Shown in pieces: positions 1 through 12,161 of a stretch of 64,000 bases of DNA. The stretch comes from Curculioniphilus buchneri (GTDB lineage: Bacteria > Pseudomonadota > Gammaproteobacteria > Enterobacterales > Enterobacteriaceae). The position numbers and the translations under genes were made by a program. A model generated the notes under the pieces. That model ran no database searches. It was given only the letters and a program-made list of their open reading frames with translations, and was not told where the DNA came from. The DNA is taken from the NCBI RefSeq assembly GCF_964275155.1, contig NZ_OZ193413.1:682001-746000 (forward strand), written 5' to 3'. Position 1 is the stretch's first letter, and every line of letters starts with the position of its first letter.

Positions 1-441
1 GCACCATACTTGCTTGTCAAGTGTAGTATAAATACAAAATTGTTTGTTATGTACAAACTAACAAACTAAGTATAATCTACTAATTAGATTATATTTATTC
101 GGCTAATATATTTGACTAACATCGAATATACAAACAAAATTATATATTATAATATTTTTATATTACCAGTATATTACCAGATTAAAATAATGACTATTTA
201 TATGGTATATGTAAATAATTATAGATAATTAAATTTAGATCAGATACACCTATTTCTTTTTATCGATATTTAGATAAAATAGTACATCTACATACATACT
301 GTACATATTTGGCATGTGTGATCCGCATAATGTTTTAAAATTACCATGAACTGGGTAGTATAACGTGCATTTGTAACACAGTACCATTCTATATTGTTAA
401 GAGGAATTTTTTAATAAAAAATTATATTTGTAAATATAATA
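1..441. other. AT-rich spacer, no gene seen
   Basis: No frame here gives a recognisable protein and no RNA gene is visible. An 11-bp motif (atattaccag plus a flanking base) occurs twice near 160-180. The part around 310-390 is slightly less AT-rich, but I cannot assign it to a decayed gene. It lies downstream of nadE on the minus strand, and no clear intrinsic terminator is present. Confidence 0.5.
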
Positions 442-1272
442 TTACTTCCAGAAGTTATCAAATACTGTCGTTGGGACATGACGTTTATGCTCAGAACGAA
501 TGTAGCAATTTTCAATAATGCGTGCTGCATTAGCATCTATAGGCTTCCCCTCTAGATAGTCATCTACTACGTTATAAGTGACGCCTAATGCTATTTCATC
601 TGACAGCATGGGTTTATTGTCTTCTAAATCAGCAGTTGGTGTTTTAAGATAAAGATGTTCGGGGCAATCTAAATATTTTAATATGGAACGCCCTTGACGT
701 TTATTCAGTCTGAACAAAGGATTAATATCAGTACTACCATCGCCATATTTAGTAAAATATCCAGTTATTTCTTCTGCCGAGTGCTTACTGCCTACTACTA
801 ATCCCAAGGTCATTCCGGCAATACTATACAGTATATTCATACGTTCCCGTGCCTTTATATTACCTTTAATATAATCAGTTATAGAAATACCAGCGTGACG
901 TAAAGCAAGCTCACTAGCTTGTACTGCACTTTTGATATTAACTGTTATTACATCATCAGCTTGGATAAATGCGATAGCATCTTGACAGTCTATCTCATCG
1001 TGTTGATGACCATATGGTAATCGAATGGCAATAAATTGGTAATCGGTAATTTCGGTTTCATAACGTAGTTCTTTGATAGCTTGTTGGCAAATTTTTCCCG
1101 TCAACGTGGAATCTTGTCCCCCACTAATACCTAGAATTAGTGTACGTAATGAATTAAATTTATTTAAATAGTCTTTAATAAAATTTACGCTAATACGAAA
1201 CTCCGTTGCTGGATCAATAGATGGTTTGACACCTAGTATTGCTATAATCTCGTGTTGTTTTACCATTTTCAT
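442..1272 (-). CDS. nadE: NH3-dependent NAD synthetase NadE
   Basis: NadE amidates nicotinate adenine dinucleotide to NAD with ATP and ammonia, the last step of NAD synthesis, in the cytoplasm. The protein aligns over its whole length with E. coli NadE (275 aa). It carries the pyrophosphatase P-loop SGGQDST near residues 50-56 and conserved blocks such as RLPYG, ARERM, FTKYGDG and PTADLEDD. Three in-frame ATGs lie at 1278, 1272 and 1266. AGGAG abuts the first, so I chose the second, which has 6-nt spacing and gives 276 aa. It stands alone, but pncB 7 kb away supplies an earlier step of the same salvage route, with nadD expected between them elsewhere. No damage is visible. Confidence 0.96.
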   Translation of the reverse strand: MKMVKQHEIIAILGVKPSIDPATEFRISVNFIKDYLNKFNSLRTLILGISGGQDSTLTGKICQQAIKELRYETEITDYQFIAIRLPYGHQHDEIDCQDAIAFIQADDVITVNIKSAVQASELALRHAGISITDYIKGNIKARERMNILYSIAGMTLGLVVGSKHSAEEITGYFTKYGDGSTDINPLFRLNKRQGRSILKYLDCPEHLYLKTPTADLEDNKPMLSDEIALGVTYNVVDDYLEGKPIDANAARIIENCYIRSEHKRHVPTTVFDNFWK

Positions 1273-2050
1273 CTTCATCTCCTAATACAGGAAGCTATGG
1301 TTATTATATATATAATGCTAATAATATTAATATGTAATCATATAATATATTAATGGTACATAAATAATTACGATAATAGACTATTAATTTATCTTTTAAA
1401 TTAAATAACTATTCTTTAATGTTTTGTAATGACAGTTATTTGATTTGATTTATTGATAACTCACTATATTGGACTAATTCTATATATGCTATCATGAATG
1501 ACTTATCTTAGTCATAACATATTGATGTTAATACTGTAAATCAACTTTTTAAAAATAGGGTATATGTTTGGTACATGTTATAATATTAATAATGTTAGGA
1601 TCGATAACGCAATTAATGTCATTAGAAATTTATCGAATTATCTTTTTAATTTTATATAATATAGATAGGATTCGCGTTCTATTTATCACCTTTTCTTTAA
1701 ACCATCCTTTATATTAGTAAATCAATTTTAATATTTCATTTATACACATCTATTCCTAATAAATACTCCTTTGTTACAAGAAGTGTCTTTACATGTCATC
1801 TTAACTGATTGATAACAAAATACAATATTTTACTAAAATCTTATAATTTATTAATATTATTGAATGTTTTAATCATAGCAAACTATTAAAATAACTGATT
1901 AGGTCGATTTGTTTTAATAAAAAAACGAATCAAATTCACATATTAAACACATACTATCCTGTCATTCGAAATGAGAGTGTCTATAGCACTAAGAGATTAC
2001 ATGTTAAAATATAAAAATTATAATGCTTTTAATACTACAGTACACACAAT

Positions 2051-2100
2051 AATATTGTTAATTGATCTAAACATTAATATTGTTAATTGATCTAAACATT
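2051..2100. repeat. Perfect 25-bp tandem duplication
   Basis: Two identical 25-bp units, 2051-2075 and 2076-2100, lie head to tail. Each begins aatattgttaattgatc and ends taaacatt. The exact identity inside otherwise drifting spacer suggests a recent slippage or duplication event. No gene is affected. Confidence 0.9.
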
Positions 2101-4216
2101 AAATTTATTTAAATTTGTCATCAGTAAATTACATAATGTCAAAAAAAAGGAGATTTAGCTTACTGAAAGTATCATACTTACGTCATAGTGAAACTAATTA
2201 CTAGCATAGTAACTTACTGCGATTTGAATTTGTCAGTATTGCGCTGCTCTGGATATCGAAATATAAATCTAGACCTGAATTTAGTTATTTATAAAAATCT
2301 ACGTATTGTGATTACATATTTTTTATCAAAACACATTTCAAAAAGTTTTATTAAAAATCAATAAATTATTAATTATACCAACAATAAGTTATTGACATTA
2401 TCATGCTTAGCATATGTTTTAAGGAAAAGATAATCGTGATTGGAGATATCATTCGTGTAATATCAAATAATTTAAAATTAAACATTGGAAGATATTTCTA
2501 CATGCCTCATAGGCTTATTAAGTATTTACTTACTAAATAATTAGACATTAATTCATTAAATAATAAAATTATGGAATTTCACAATCTTATTTTTTAATAA
2601 CCTCGTATCTAACTAATAAAAAATTAAAATTATCATGTAAATTCATAATTAATATTATATTAATTGATAGCATATTTATTACAAATACAATTGTTTATTT
2701 AAAATGGTTTTAGTTTTTTTACTATCAGTCATTTAATTCTTCTAATCTATTAGATTGTCCACAAGTTACTAAAAATCAATTACATTGGCTAGCATAGTTT
2801 CAAATGTAAATAAGTTTAGTATCTGTTAATCAGATGGTTATATTATTCGTTATTCTATAGCATATCTTTTCGTGTAGACAAGTATCTGTAGATATTTTCA
2901 GTCGTCAAGATTATATTGATTGCCTTTTTAAATATTATTATAATAGTTTATGAGTTCATATTTTCAATAAAATTGTCTTATTGTTAATAACAATATTGTA
3001 ATTTTTATTTTTTCGTATAAAAATAATATTTAAAACTTTAATGGTACTATTTGTGCTTAAAATTGATTTTAGTTTTAATTATCTGTGATAATAGATAATA
3101 TATAATGAAGAAAATTTATCTAATTATCGTGCCATTGACATAGTCAGTATATATAATATTATAAGTTTAATGATAAATAACTCTTAACGCAGTATTTATA
3201 TACTATTTAATCAAAATTAAAAGTATATTTTCGTTACAAGATCAAAAAATTATGTTTTTTAAAACATATAACATAATCGATCATTACTTATTTTTATATA
3301 TGATCATTCTATATGTATTAGATTTAAATAAATGAAATATTGGTCTATGTGACTTTAGGTTAAGATAATAGAAAATAAAATTACAATTTTATAATGTACC
3401 CTTTATATTGTCTCATTAAAATAGTTTGTATGAACCTATAAATTCTACAATGATAAAGTGCGTTTTAATTTTTGAAAGTTCATATTGAAAAATGTTATAA
3501 AATATTTTTATTATTATATTTAACTATTTTCTTATATTGAAGATAATATCTTCTAATACAGTTATTATTTTATTTAAATTTTTTTCTAAACTTCGTTTTA
3601 TTAAAACAATTTACAATTATTTTATATTAGATTAAATGTTCATTTATTCTATAGTACAATACAGTTTACCGACTAATGTTAATCTTTTTATATTAGACTT
3701 TTACTCAGGTTATTTGTTTAGCCATCAAGTATCGATATATATGATATAATATGTATTGTAGTTGTCGATTTTCTAATTGTATAATTGGCTTATTAAAGTT
3801 TAAATTAATAGAGTGAATGTCTAATTTTAAAAAATTAATTGAAGAAAATAATTATTTTATTAAAAAATTCTTAAATACACTAATTTATTTATATTTTTAA
3901 ATGGAGTTGTATACTGTTTATATCAACAAAATGAAATTAATTCAAAACCATTAAAAATAATAGTTTTCTATAGTTTATCTGTTGCTAAAAATATTTATTA
4001 TATAGGACATGATAATGTGAAAGTGGTTTTATACTTGGATATTAATCCAATTACAATTGGATATTACGTATCATCGTCATTTTAAAAATCAAAAGAATAT
4101 AATTTATTATTGTGATTAAGATCTAAAATCTTATATATTTCACATATATTTTATTATTTCATAATAAGCAATTACATTTTCTAATAAAAAATTAATATTT
4201 CAATATTCATACATAA

Positions 4217-4241
4217 GTGTGATCCATGGTATGGATCATAC
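4217..4241. repeat. 11-bp-stem hairpin in spacer
   Basis: The arms gtgtgatccat (4217-4227) and atggatcatac (4231-4241) are complementary, with one G-T pair and a 3-nt loop. Each arm contains a GATC. No T-run follows on either strand, so it is not a classical intrinsic terminator. It lies 500 bp upstream of yfaE, and its role is unknown. Confidence 0.6.
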
Positions 4242-4740
4242 TAAAAAATGAAAAATACAAAGTATTGAGTTCTATTTATCCTATATAGAAGATCGTAAAT
4301 ACCATGTTACAAGTAATTTTAATAATTAGAGTTTATTAGGTTAAATATTTAAAATATTTACATTCAACTAAATAATCTATTTTCCAGAACTGCTATTTTT
4401 AATAATAGTATTGATTGGAATATTAGTACTAAGGTATATGCCAGTATTCTCTTTGGTATATATTAAACATTAGACAAACTAATATGTATATGTAATCGAA
4501 CATATTAATCTTACTTTCAACGAAAATTAATCTAATATTCTTTTACTACTAATTTTATGTACATTGTTCACTGATTGCATAATCAGTTCTGTATTTTTAT
4601 GTATGCAACATAAATTTTAGATACAATATCATTGTTTTTAACAATCGACATTATTCAGATAAACATTATGTAGATAAAAATTATATAAACCCCTTAGTTC
4701 AATCATTGATAGCTAGAGATACTGTTATTGGAAAAAACTT

Positions 4741-5025
4741 ATGTTAACTTTAACCAAAAAACTTAAGACACAAACAGTTGATAAACAAATTAGTATTACA
4801 TATCGAGGATTACATTTGATTGGCAATCGGAAAGATATTTTATTAGAACAACTGGAATTTCAGGGAATATATCTTCCGTATGCATGTCGTGCTGGATTTT
4901 GTGGTACTTGCAAAATAAAATTATTAGTTGGAAGAGTATTATTACTAACCAAAAATAATATTACAGAAGCATCCTGTATCTTATCCTGCAGCTGTATACC
5001 TGAAGATGATTTATATTTGGAATGA
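4741..5025 (+). CDS. yfaE: YfaE-like [2Fe-2S] ferredoxin
   Basis: A small plant-type ferredoxin. In E. coli, YfaE helps form and maintain the diferric-tyrosyl cofactor of NrdB, the small subunit of class Ia ribonucleotide reductase. The protein is 94 aa, about 10 longer than E. coli YfaE at the N terminus. It shows the cluster motif CRAGFCGTC (Cys49, Cys54, Cys57), and the C-terminal ILSCSC segment aligns with ILPCCC, placing the fourth ligand at Cys83. In E. coli the gene is third in nrdA-nrdB-yfaE, but here neither nrd gene is adjacent and more than 3 kb of empty DNA lies on each side. No strong ribosome binding site precedes the ATG. The family call is firm; its present partner is inferred. 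Confidence 0.88.
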   Translation: MLTLTKKLKTQTVDKQISITYRGLHLIGNRKDILLEQLEFQGIYLPYACRAGFCGTCKIKLLVGRVLLLTKNNITEASCILSCSCIPEDDLYLE

Positions 5026-8000
5026 TATATAAGCTATTGCTTCATAAATATCGATATTTAATATCATCCACATATTCTTATTTATATTTTTGAGTTAACA
5101 AGTCTAAATTATCATTTATAACAAATTTTATATTATTCAAACTTATATCATCGATATTCACTTATTAAGTAATATCTATTAATGTTTAGTATGCTACTAA
5201 AATAGTAATTTATTTCAAAAAGATTAATTATTCATATATAAGTAAAATATGTAAGTTACTATAATGTTATATTCTATAATAGAATAAATAAAATTACATT
5301 AGTTAAATAACTATAGAACATATACAATATGGAAATGCTAATCTTAATTACTTGCAATGTATTAATATCATATTTTCTTTAAATTTCTTTTTTAATTGTG
5401 CTAATTTAGTAATCTATAGAAATAGAATTATTTATCATTAAATACAAACAATGAGAAAATTCTTTATAGGATTGTTATTAAAAATAATGTTTAATATATT
5501 ACCAAATTAGTTTCTAATTTGATAGAAATACAACTAAAGCCTTTTATTAAAAAGGAAAAATTTTGATTAAATCTGAATTCTCTAATTAAGTTATCTATAA
5601 CTTTATATTTTACTTATTAGTACGAATGATAGGAATCATATTTAATCCTAGATGGATTGTGCTAGTCCTACATTAATATTTTTTAAATATATCATTTATA
5701 ATTTTGAATGTTTCTGTAAAAAATACGTACTGAGCGCTTATTACATATATGATAATAGCTAATTAAAATTAATTGCTTTAGATATTTAAAAGAAATTATA
5801 GTGAATAAATGCACAAAGCTTTCTATAGGAAAAGAAAATATAGGTGTTTTACCATTCAATAAATCGGATGTACAACTTTTAAAATATTAAAATAACTGAA
5901 TGTTATCTTTTTAGATAAATTCATTGAAAATGATAAATATATAACATCTATAAACTATAGCGAATTTTAAAAAATTTTTTTATTTACAGGCTAATTTATT
6001 TAATAAAAAATTATTATTAATATTTACTATACATTTAGTATGTTTAAAAAAGATTTTTTTAAACGAAAAAGCCATATGTATTCTAATATAATGTAAACAT
6101 TAATTTTGATTATACGTAAACTAACAAAGTTTAATATCGCCTGAATAAAAAAATAAAAAAGTATAACAAATTATCCCAAGTAATTATCTTTTTATGTTTT
6201 AGGATTTCATGCAATACAGTATATTGAATACAACTCAGCTTTCATATAAAATTAACAATATTAAATTATATGTTTATTTTTATATTGCTAATGTTAATAT
6301 TCAAACTTAAGTTAAGTTTATTTTAAGAATAAATGATATTTGATTAGATGGAATAAATAGCACATGACGATTTTAATTCAAAACTAGTAGTGAATTAACC
6401 TTTAATTAATTGATATTAAAGATAATTTAATTTTACTAAATAACGTATTCATACAAAAGTAAAAATTAGAATGTATTAATAGCATGACATTATATCAAAC
6501 ATTCCATTAATAAAATAGACCATAATCTTTTCAAAGATATTGATTCTAAAAAAACTTGAATCTTATTTATTGAGAAAAGAATAACTGTCTAACTCCGATT
6601 TTTATAAAAAAAAGATAAATCAAATAAGTAGTCGTATGCTGAAGTTTAATTTCTAAGGAAAACGAAAAAAATAAAATTAAAATGACAATGTAAGCATTAT
6701 TTTATGTTGGAATAAAAGTAATATTATGTAAATAAATTACATAGTTATAGAATGATAATCACGGTGATAATAGGAACATGGTATATATAAAATATATTTA
6801 TTTTTATGTGATTTAACATGTAAGAAACGACATGATGCGTTATCCTCAATTATATTATTCTCATGTTATTTTTCAACAAAATGAATATTTCATTCAAAAT
6901 AGTTTTATTACAGAAATAATGAGATATACTGCATAATGAATAATCATGCTTAAAATAGATACTTACATATTGTTAATGTGATCTGTCTCATATAAGCAAC
7001 TAAAGTTAACAGGCTTAATAATAATTATGTATTAAATTTAATGCCTATCTGATTAAAATCTAGTGATAAAAACTATATAATGATCAATTTAATAATATCT
7101 TTATCGTTTTACATTATTTTAATATAAGAGAAATAATTAATTTTAATATCAGTTTGTTTAATTCTAAACATATTTTTAATATAAAAACATTTAATTACTG
7201 TCTATGGTTTTTATTTGGAATAATATGTGCTGTTTCTAGTATATAATTTTTAGTCCTTACTTACGTTGAAATTACATTTCATGAGCATTCTCTTAGAGAC
7301 GCTTAATGTTTTAATTGATAAAATTTATAGGTAAGTTTTCTCTAGCCGAATTCTCTTGACAACAATAGGAAAGAAAACATTCATTGACGTTTTAATGATT
7401 AATGTTAGACAATCAATTATAATTATTTTCTATTCTTAGAATATATAATAATATTATATAAATAATCCTATTATTTAAATAATAGGAAGATATGGCAGTC
7501 ATGTTGTATTTTTAACATGCAGCGAATTTAAATAAAAAATCATATAATTTAATATCGTATTTAAGGTGTCATATTCTTCATAAGATCATGTAATTTTGTG
7601 GTGCTTAAAAAAATTAAGAGTGTAATCTAATAATATAAACTAAACAATGTAGATAATTGATTAATCGCTAAGCAAAACGGTTTAGGCAATAAGAGCATTG
7701 TTTTTATTCTCATATATAATGTAAATAGACGTAAATCTTATTTTTAGCAGATATAGTGCAAAACTTCTAATATAGGCATTAGTGCAATCATCGATATTGT
7801 TGGTACTAGCATGGCATTCAGGTTAATGTTTCAAATAACCTATCATTTAGTAACAATCACAATAACGGAGCTTTGAGTTATCGTGTGATAATCTAATTTT
7901 ACTATACATTATTTTAATATATTTCAATAAATGTTAGTTTATTAGATAAATAATCATTAAGTTGTTGTGTTGCCTATTCAAAGTTATTACATTATTTCTA

Positions 8001-8103
8001 ATGTAATTTTCACTATACTTACTTTAGTATGAGTATATTTTATTTTATATGTTATCTTATGTATTTTAAATAAAATGTATCCTAAAAAATACTGAAATAT
8101 GAC
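5026..8103. other. 3.1-kb AT-rich spacer, no gene seen
   Basis: No recognisable coding or RNA gene. The only clear structure is the 22-bp palindrome at 7466-7487. Stops are dense in all frames, and composition is uniform up to the pncB start. Confidence 0.5.
7466..7487. repeat. Perfect 22-bp palindrome
   Basis: The half-site tcctattattt (7466-7476) is followed directly by its exact reverse complement, with no loop. It lies 600 bp upstream of pncB. It could extrude as a cruciform or be a fossil operator. In DNA this AT-rich a chance origin is possible. Confidence 0.5.
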
Positions 8104-9312
8104 ATGAATGTTGCTACTGATCCTATTTTAACGTCTATACTTGATACTGACGCCTATAAACTTCATATGCAACAGGCTGTTTTTCACCGCTATGATGAGG
8201 TAATGGTGAAAGCTGAATTTTGTTATCGAGGAAATGATCTGTTAGGAGAATATGCTTTTGAGATTAGTGAACAAATAGAGATGATGAGTGATCTTCAATT
8301 AGAAGATTATGAATTTACTTATCTACTCAATTTACCTTATTTTCAGAAAGATTATTTGAATTGGCTACGCCAATTTCGATATAGTCCATCTTACGTTCAA
8401 GTACGTAATCATAATGGTAAGCTTAATATTCATATAACCGGTCCTTGGAGAGAAGTTATTTTGTGGGAAGTGCCTTTATTAGCAGTGATTAGTGAAGTGA
8501 TACATCGTCGTCGTTCACCGAACGTGTCACCATCGCAGGCAATAAAGCAATTACAACGTAAATTACGGCATTTTTATCATTCTCTTGAAGAGGTGGATGC
8601 ATCTTTTTTCCGTATGATAGATTTTGGAACCCGTCGTCGATTTTCACGTGAAGTACAATTTAATGTGGTGGCTGAATTGAAACAGTCTTTCCCTTGTTTT
8701 GTTGGTACCAGCAATTACCAACTGGCATATGAGATGAATCTTCCTGCAATAGGTACACAAGCCCATGAATGGTTTCAAGCACATCAACAAATTAGTCCAG
8801 ATTTGGCCAATAGCCAGTGTGCTGCTCTGCAGGCCTGGTTGGATGAATATCCAGATCAATTAGGTATTGCATTGACTGACTGTATTAGTATGGAAGCATT
8901 TTTACACGATTTTGGGTCTAAATTTACTCATGCTTACCAAGGATTGCGTCATGATTCTGGTGATCCAGTGCAATGGGGAGAAAAAGCAATTGCACATTAT
9001 AAACGGTTTGGTATTAATCCACTCGAGAAAATATTGGTATTTTCTGATAGTTTAGATTTTGATAAAATATTGATGCTCTATAAGCATTTTTGGAAGCGAA
9101 TTAATGTGATATTTGGTATTGGTACTCGATTAACTTGTGATATTCCAACGATCAATCCTCTTAATATTGTAATTAAATTAGTAGAATGCAACGGAAAACC
9201 AGTAGCAAAAATATCAGATAGTCCAGGAAAGACCATTGGTGGTGATAAAGCTTTTATTCATACTTTGCAAAAAGTATTTAATGCACGACTTTTTCTTAAA
9301 AAAAAGAATTAA
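8104..9312 (+). CDS. pncB: Nicotinate phosphoribosyltransferase PncB
   Basis: PncB makes nicotinate mononucleotide from nicotinate and PRPP, driven by ATP, and is the entry step of the Preiss-Handler NAD salvage pathway. The 402-aa product matches E. coli PncB (400 aa) end to end. Conserved blocks include LLDTDAYKLHMQQAVF-like residues 12-28, DFGTRRRFSREV near 173-184, GTQAHEWFQAHQQ near 217-229 and RLTCDIP near the C terminus. His221 in the GTQAHEW block corresponds to the histidine that is autophosphorylated in the Salmonella enzyme. No strong Shine-Dalgarno precedes the ATG. With nadE it implies NAD made from imported nicotinate. No truncation is seen. Confidence 0.97.
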   Translation: MNVATDPILTSILDTDAYKLHMQQAVFHRYDEVMVKAEFCYRGNDLLGEYAFEISEQIEMMSDLQLEDYEFTYLLNLPYFQKDYLNWLRQFRYSPSYVQVRNHNGKLNIHITGPWREVILWEVPLLAVISEVIHRRRSPNVSPSQAIKQLQRKLRHFYHSLEEVDASFFRMIDFGTRRRFSREVQFNVVAELKQSFPCFVGTSNYQLAYEMNLPAIGTQAHEWFQAHQQISPDLANSQCAALQAWLDEYPDQLGIALTDCISMEAFLHDFGSKFTHAYQGLRHDSGDPVQWGEKAIAHYKRFGINPLEKILVFSDSLDFDKILMLYKHFWKRINVIFGIGTRLTCDIPTINPLNIVIKLVECNGKPVAKISDSPGKTIGGDKAFIHTLQKVFNARLFLKKKN

Positions 9313-11417
9313 TCCGCGATATATGGTAATATAATTCTATTAAGAATGTGTAGATGTTCATTTTATTTATTATATAAATTAGAAAATAATAAATAATAAT
9401 TATATTGCATTAACTTAATTTTAATGTTTAATATATTGACAGAATTTTAAAATTTCTAAAATTCATTTTTTAATCATCATACAATGCGTTTAACACAATA
9501 CTTATTCTAAATATTTTAAATATTTAAATATATTTAACTTTTCTTATGAAAACTGACTGTATAAAGCATACTTTTTCTAGAAAAAAATTTATAATATATG
9601 ATCTTTATTTTTTCAATTAAAGTTTAATAAATAAAATATCTGATTTTATAATTTAATTTTTCACGTATCCAAAAATGTTTTTTTAGCATTTTTTCTAAAA
9701 TGTAAAATTGTACTAAAATAACGAAATATATATTTTTTTAAATATATATAAATTTACTGAAATGCTTTTCAGCATACATCAATTTAAATTGATTAATATA
9801 ATGTTTATAACTAAAATAAAATATTAGAGAACAAAAATATTTTATTGATAGTAAAATTTATTTATGTTATTGAATAAAAACTTAATACTTAAGAAAATTT
9901 TTTTTAATACCTATTAAATTTACTTTAAAAAAGTACATTTATTTATTTTACATTCTTAAAAAATCTGAGTTTTTATTTTTAAATAAATTTTCTATATTTA
10001 TTTAAAAGTAATGAAAATCATTGCTAATGATTTCATCACTTCTATGAAATTAGTATAATTTAATATTATCTTCAATATGAACAATATTAATTGTACAAAA
10101 ATTTTTTTACTTTATTAAAGTTATCCATATATTATCAGATTAGATGATCATCTAAAATTTTTTTATATCTTATAGTACATTCAATTTATTAAATAGATAT
10201 TATTAAAATAATGAAATTAAGGTTTAATAATAAAATGCAAAATTATTATTTATCGTTAATTTAATAGAAGTATAGATAATCATAAAAATTTATTAGATAT
10301 ACAACATTATTTATTAATACGCCACAATATGTGAAATAACATAAATATTAACATTGAATAATAGTATACTATTTCTAATTTTAATTAAATCCACTGTTTT
10401 TGTTTTTGAAAAATGAACTTATTTTTTAAATCTATTAATAGGCATATACTATCTCTTACTATAAAAAAAGTGAATGTAATTAATAAACACTGCCTGCATG
10501 GCTTGATTGAGATGAACCAATAGATTTTAAATATAATGCAAACAACGTATGAATTATTGATAATGCTAACTAATCCTATAACTATTAGCATATCGTGTAT
10601 AATCAAAGTTATGATTAATTACATCATAATCTAATTTACATTAGGCTGTCAAATAAACCTGTGTATATGTCATTATGTATGTATATTATTGTATATACGT
10701 TATACACTACGCGTTCCTTATTAAATTACATTAATCAGTAAAATATTAAAGATTAACTTAAAATCAATACAATGAATGTACATATTACACTATCTTGTGC
10801 TTTTAAATTTAAATTTAATCTGTTAATTGATCTTTAATAAGGGATACGCTTTAATCCACTTATAACAAGTTACTATTTTTAGTAAAGTAAAATATTAGTT
10901 TTACGCAATATCTCAACATAAATTGTTTTTATATTTTAATTATATTATAAATATACGTAATAGAGCTTAATTTTTAAGTTGATACTCAGTATTATTACAA
11001 TAACGTAGATATATAAATTTCAGCCAAATTTATTTGTTCATTAAGTAGAATAAAATAGCATACATATTACCTATAATGTGTGTTCTAATCAAAAAATATG
11101 CTTGTCATACCATAAAATAATACAAAAATAAAAGTATAAATTTTCACAGTCTTAAACTGATTCGGTTTTAAATTAAAATAAAATAGCAATAACAAGCTAT
11201 GTATTTTAAATATTTATACATCATTATTTATAATTTATAAGATAGCTCCTATGATCATAGCCGTAGAAAAATATAGTTATTTATTCGAATAATTGAATAT
11301 ATAGATTCACATGTAGTTCACTTTTTTTAAAAAATTTGTCTTTTAAATTTAAAAAAGAAAACATAAACTTCAGATTTAAAATCTATTTATACTTTATGTA
11401 TAAAAATAGGCAATCTT
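9313..11417. other. 2.1-kb AT-rich spacer, no gene seen
   Basis: This is among the most AT-rich stretches of the window, with many A and T runs. No recognisable gene or RNA was found. A 73-codon frame at 10385-10606 (minus) has low-complexity AT-driven composition and no family resemblance. Confidence 0.5.
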
Positions 11418-11453
11418 AGATATAAACACTAAATTAAATTAGTGTTTATATCT
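11418..11453 (-). terminator. Strong hairpin downstream of rpsT
   Basis: A perfect 15-bp stem with a 6-nt loop begins about 40 bp after the rpsT stop on the minus strand; the arms are 11418-11432 and 11439-11453. It is the most stable perfect hairpin I saw. No immediate T-run follows it, so it may act as a 3' end stabiliser or weak terminator rather than a textbook intrinsic terminator. Confidence 0.6.
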
Positions 11454-11493
11454 TATATAAAAAATAAATAACAAAATAAATAATAAATGGTAA

Positions 11494-11757
11494 TTAATGC
11501 ATCGCATTAATTCTTGTAATTAAATTTGATTTATGCCGTGCAGCCTTATTTCGATGAATCAAGCCTCTGGTAGCATGACGATCAATAATAGGTTGCATGA
11601 TAAAAAATGCATTTAATGCAGCGTTTTTATCGCCAGCTGTAATAGCTAAATCAACCTTTTTTATAAAGGTACGTATAACAGAACGTCGGCTGACGTTGTG
11701 TTGACGACGTTTTTCAGACTGCATGGCACGTTTCTTAGCGGACTTAATATTAGCCAC
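11494..11757 (-). CDS. rpsT: 30S ribosomal protein S20
   Basis: S20 binds 16S rRNA early in 30S assembly. The 87-aa product equals E. coli S20 in length and keeps ANIKSAKKRA at the N terminus, RRSVIRTFIKKV and GLIHRNKAARHK. The start codon is GTG, reading GTG-GCT-AAT, preceded by GGAGG at 9-nt spacing. E. coli uses UUG at the same place, so a weak non-ATG start is kept, which in E. coli is linked to autoregulation. It is transcribed divergently from ribF, as in E. coli. A strong hairpin follows it. Confidence 0.97.
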   Translation of the reverse strand: MANIKSAKKRAMQSEKRRQHNVSRRSVIRTFIKKVDLAITAGDKNAALNAFFIMQPIIDRHATRGLIHRNKAARHKSNLITRINAMH

Positions 11758-12161
11758 AAAACTTAACCTCCATTTTTAATCTAAAAATAAAAGGAAACAA
11801 GGAAATATTAAAGAATTTTTTTAAAAATCTATTGATTCAATAATTTTATGAATTAGATGCAATTATATATGAAATATACGCTAATATACAACACATTCAT
11901 TATACTAATTTGTATCAACAAATATAATCTTTACGTACAACAGCACCTGATAACATGTATGTAAAATTTACATTTTTAAGAACAACGCACAGCTTTTAGT
12001 TAAATTTTCATAATGAAATGAACAATATCTTTTTGAATGAAAATGAACATGATTATTTTATCCACATAAAATCAAAGATTGGAATTAGCTGTGTAATTTC
12101 GTTTAGGGTATGAATTATAAATCATCGATTGCTGTTATTTTAGGTATCTTTTGAGTTTTTT
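11758..12161. promoter_or_regulatory. Divergent rpsT-ribF intergenic region
   Basis: This 404-bp region lies between divergent rpsT and ribF and must hold the promoters of both transcription units. No -35/-10 pair stands out against the AT background. In E. coli the same gap carries the rpsT promoters and part of yaaY, of which I see no trace. Confidence 0.4.

Larger units (their letters stand above)
1273..4740. other. 3.4-kb AT-rich spacer with repeats, no intact gene
   Basis: No frame in this stretch gives a recognisable protein. Visible structure is limited to a perfect 25-bp tandem repeat at 2051-2100 and an 11-bp-stem hairpin at 4217-4241. In E. coli the gene before yfaE is nrdB. I looked for a remnant just upstream of yfaE and saw none. 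Confidence 0.5.

Noticed and set aside
8644..8859. 71-codon minus-strand frame inside pncB
   Set aside because: Antisense shadow of a conserved gene; no family resemblance and no ribosome binding site.
10385..10606. 73-codon frame in the pncB-rpsT spacer
   Set aside because: Low-complexity Ile/Phe/Lys composition expected of random AT-rich DNA, with no ribosome binding site or relative.
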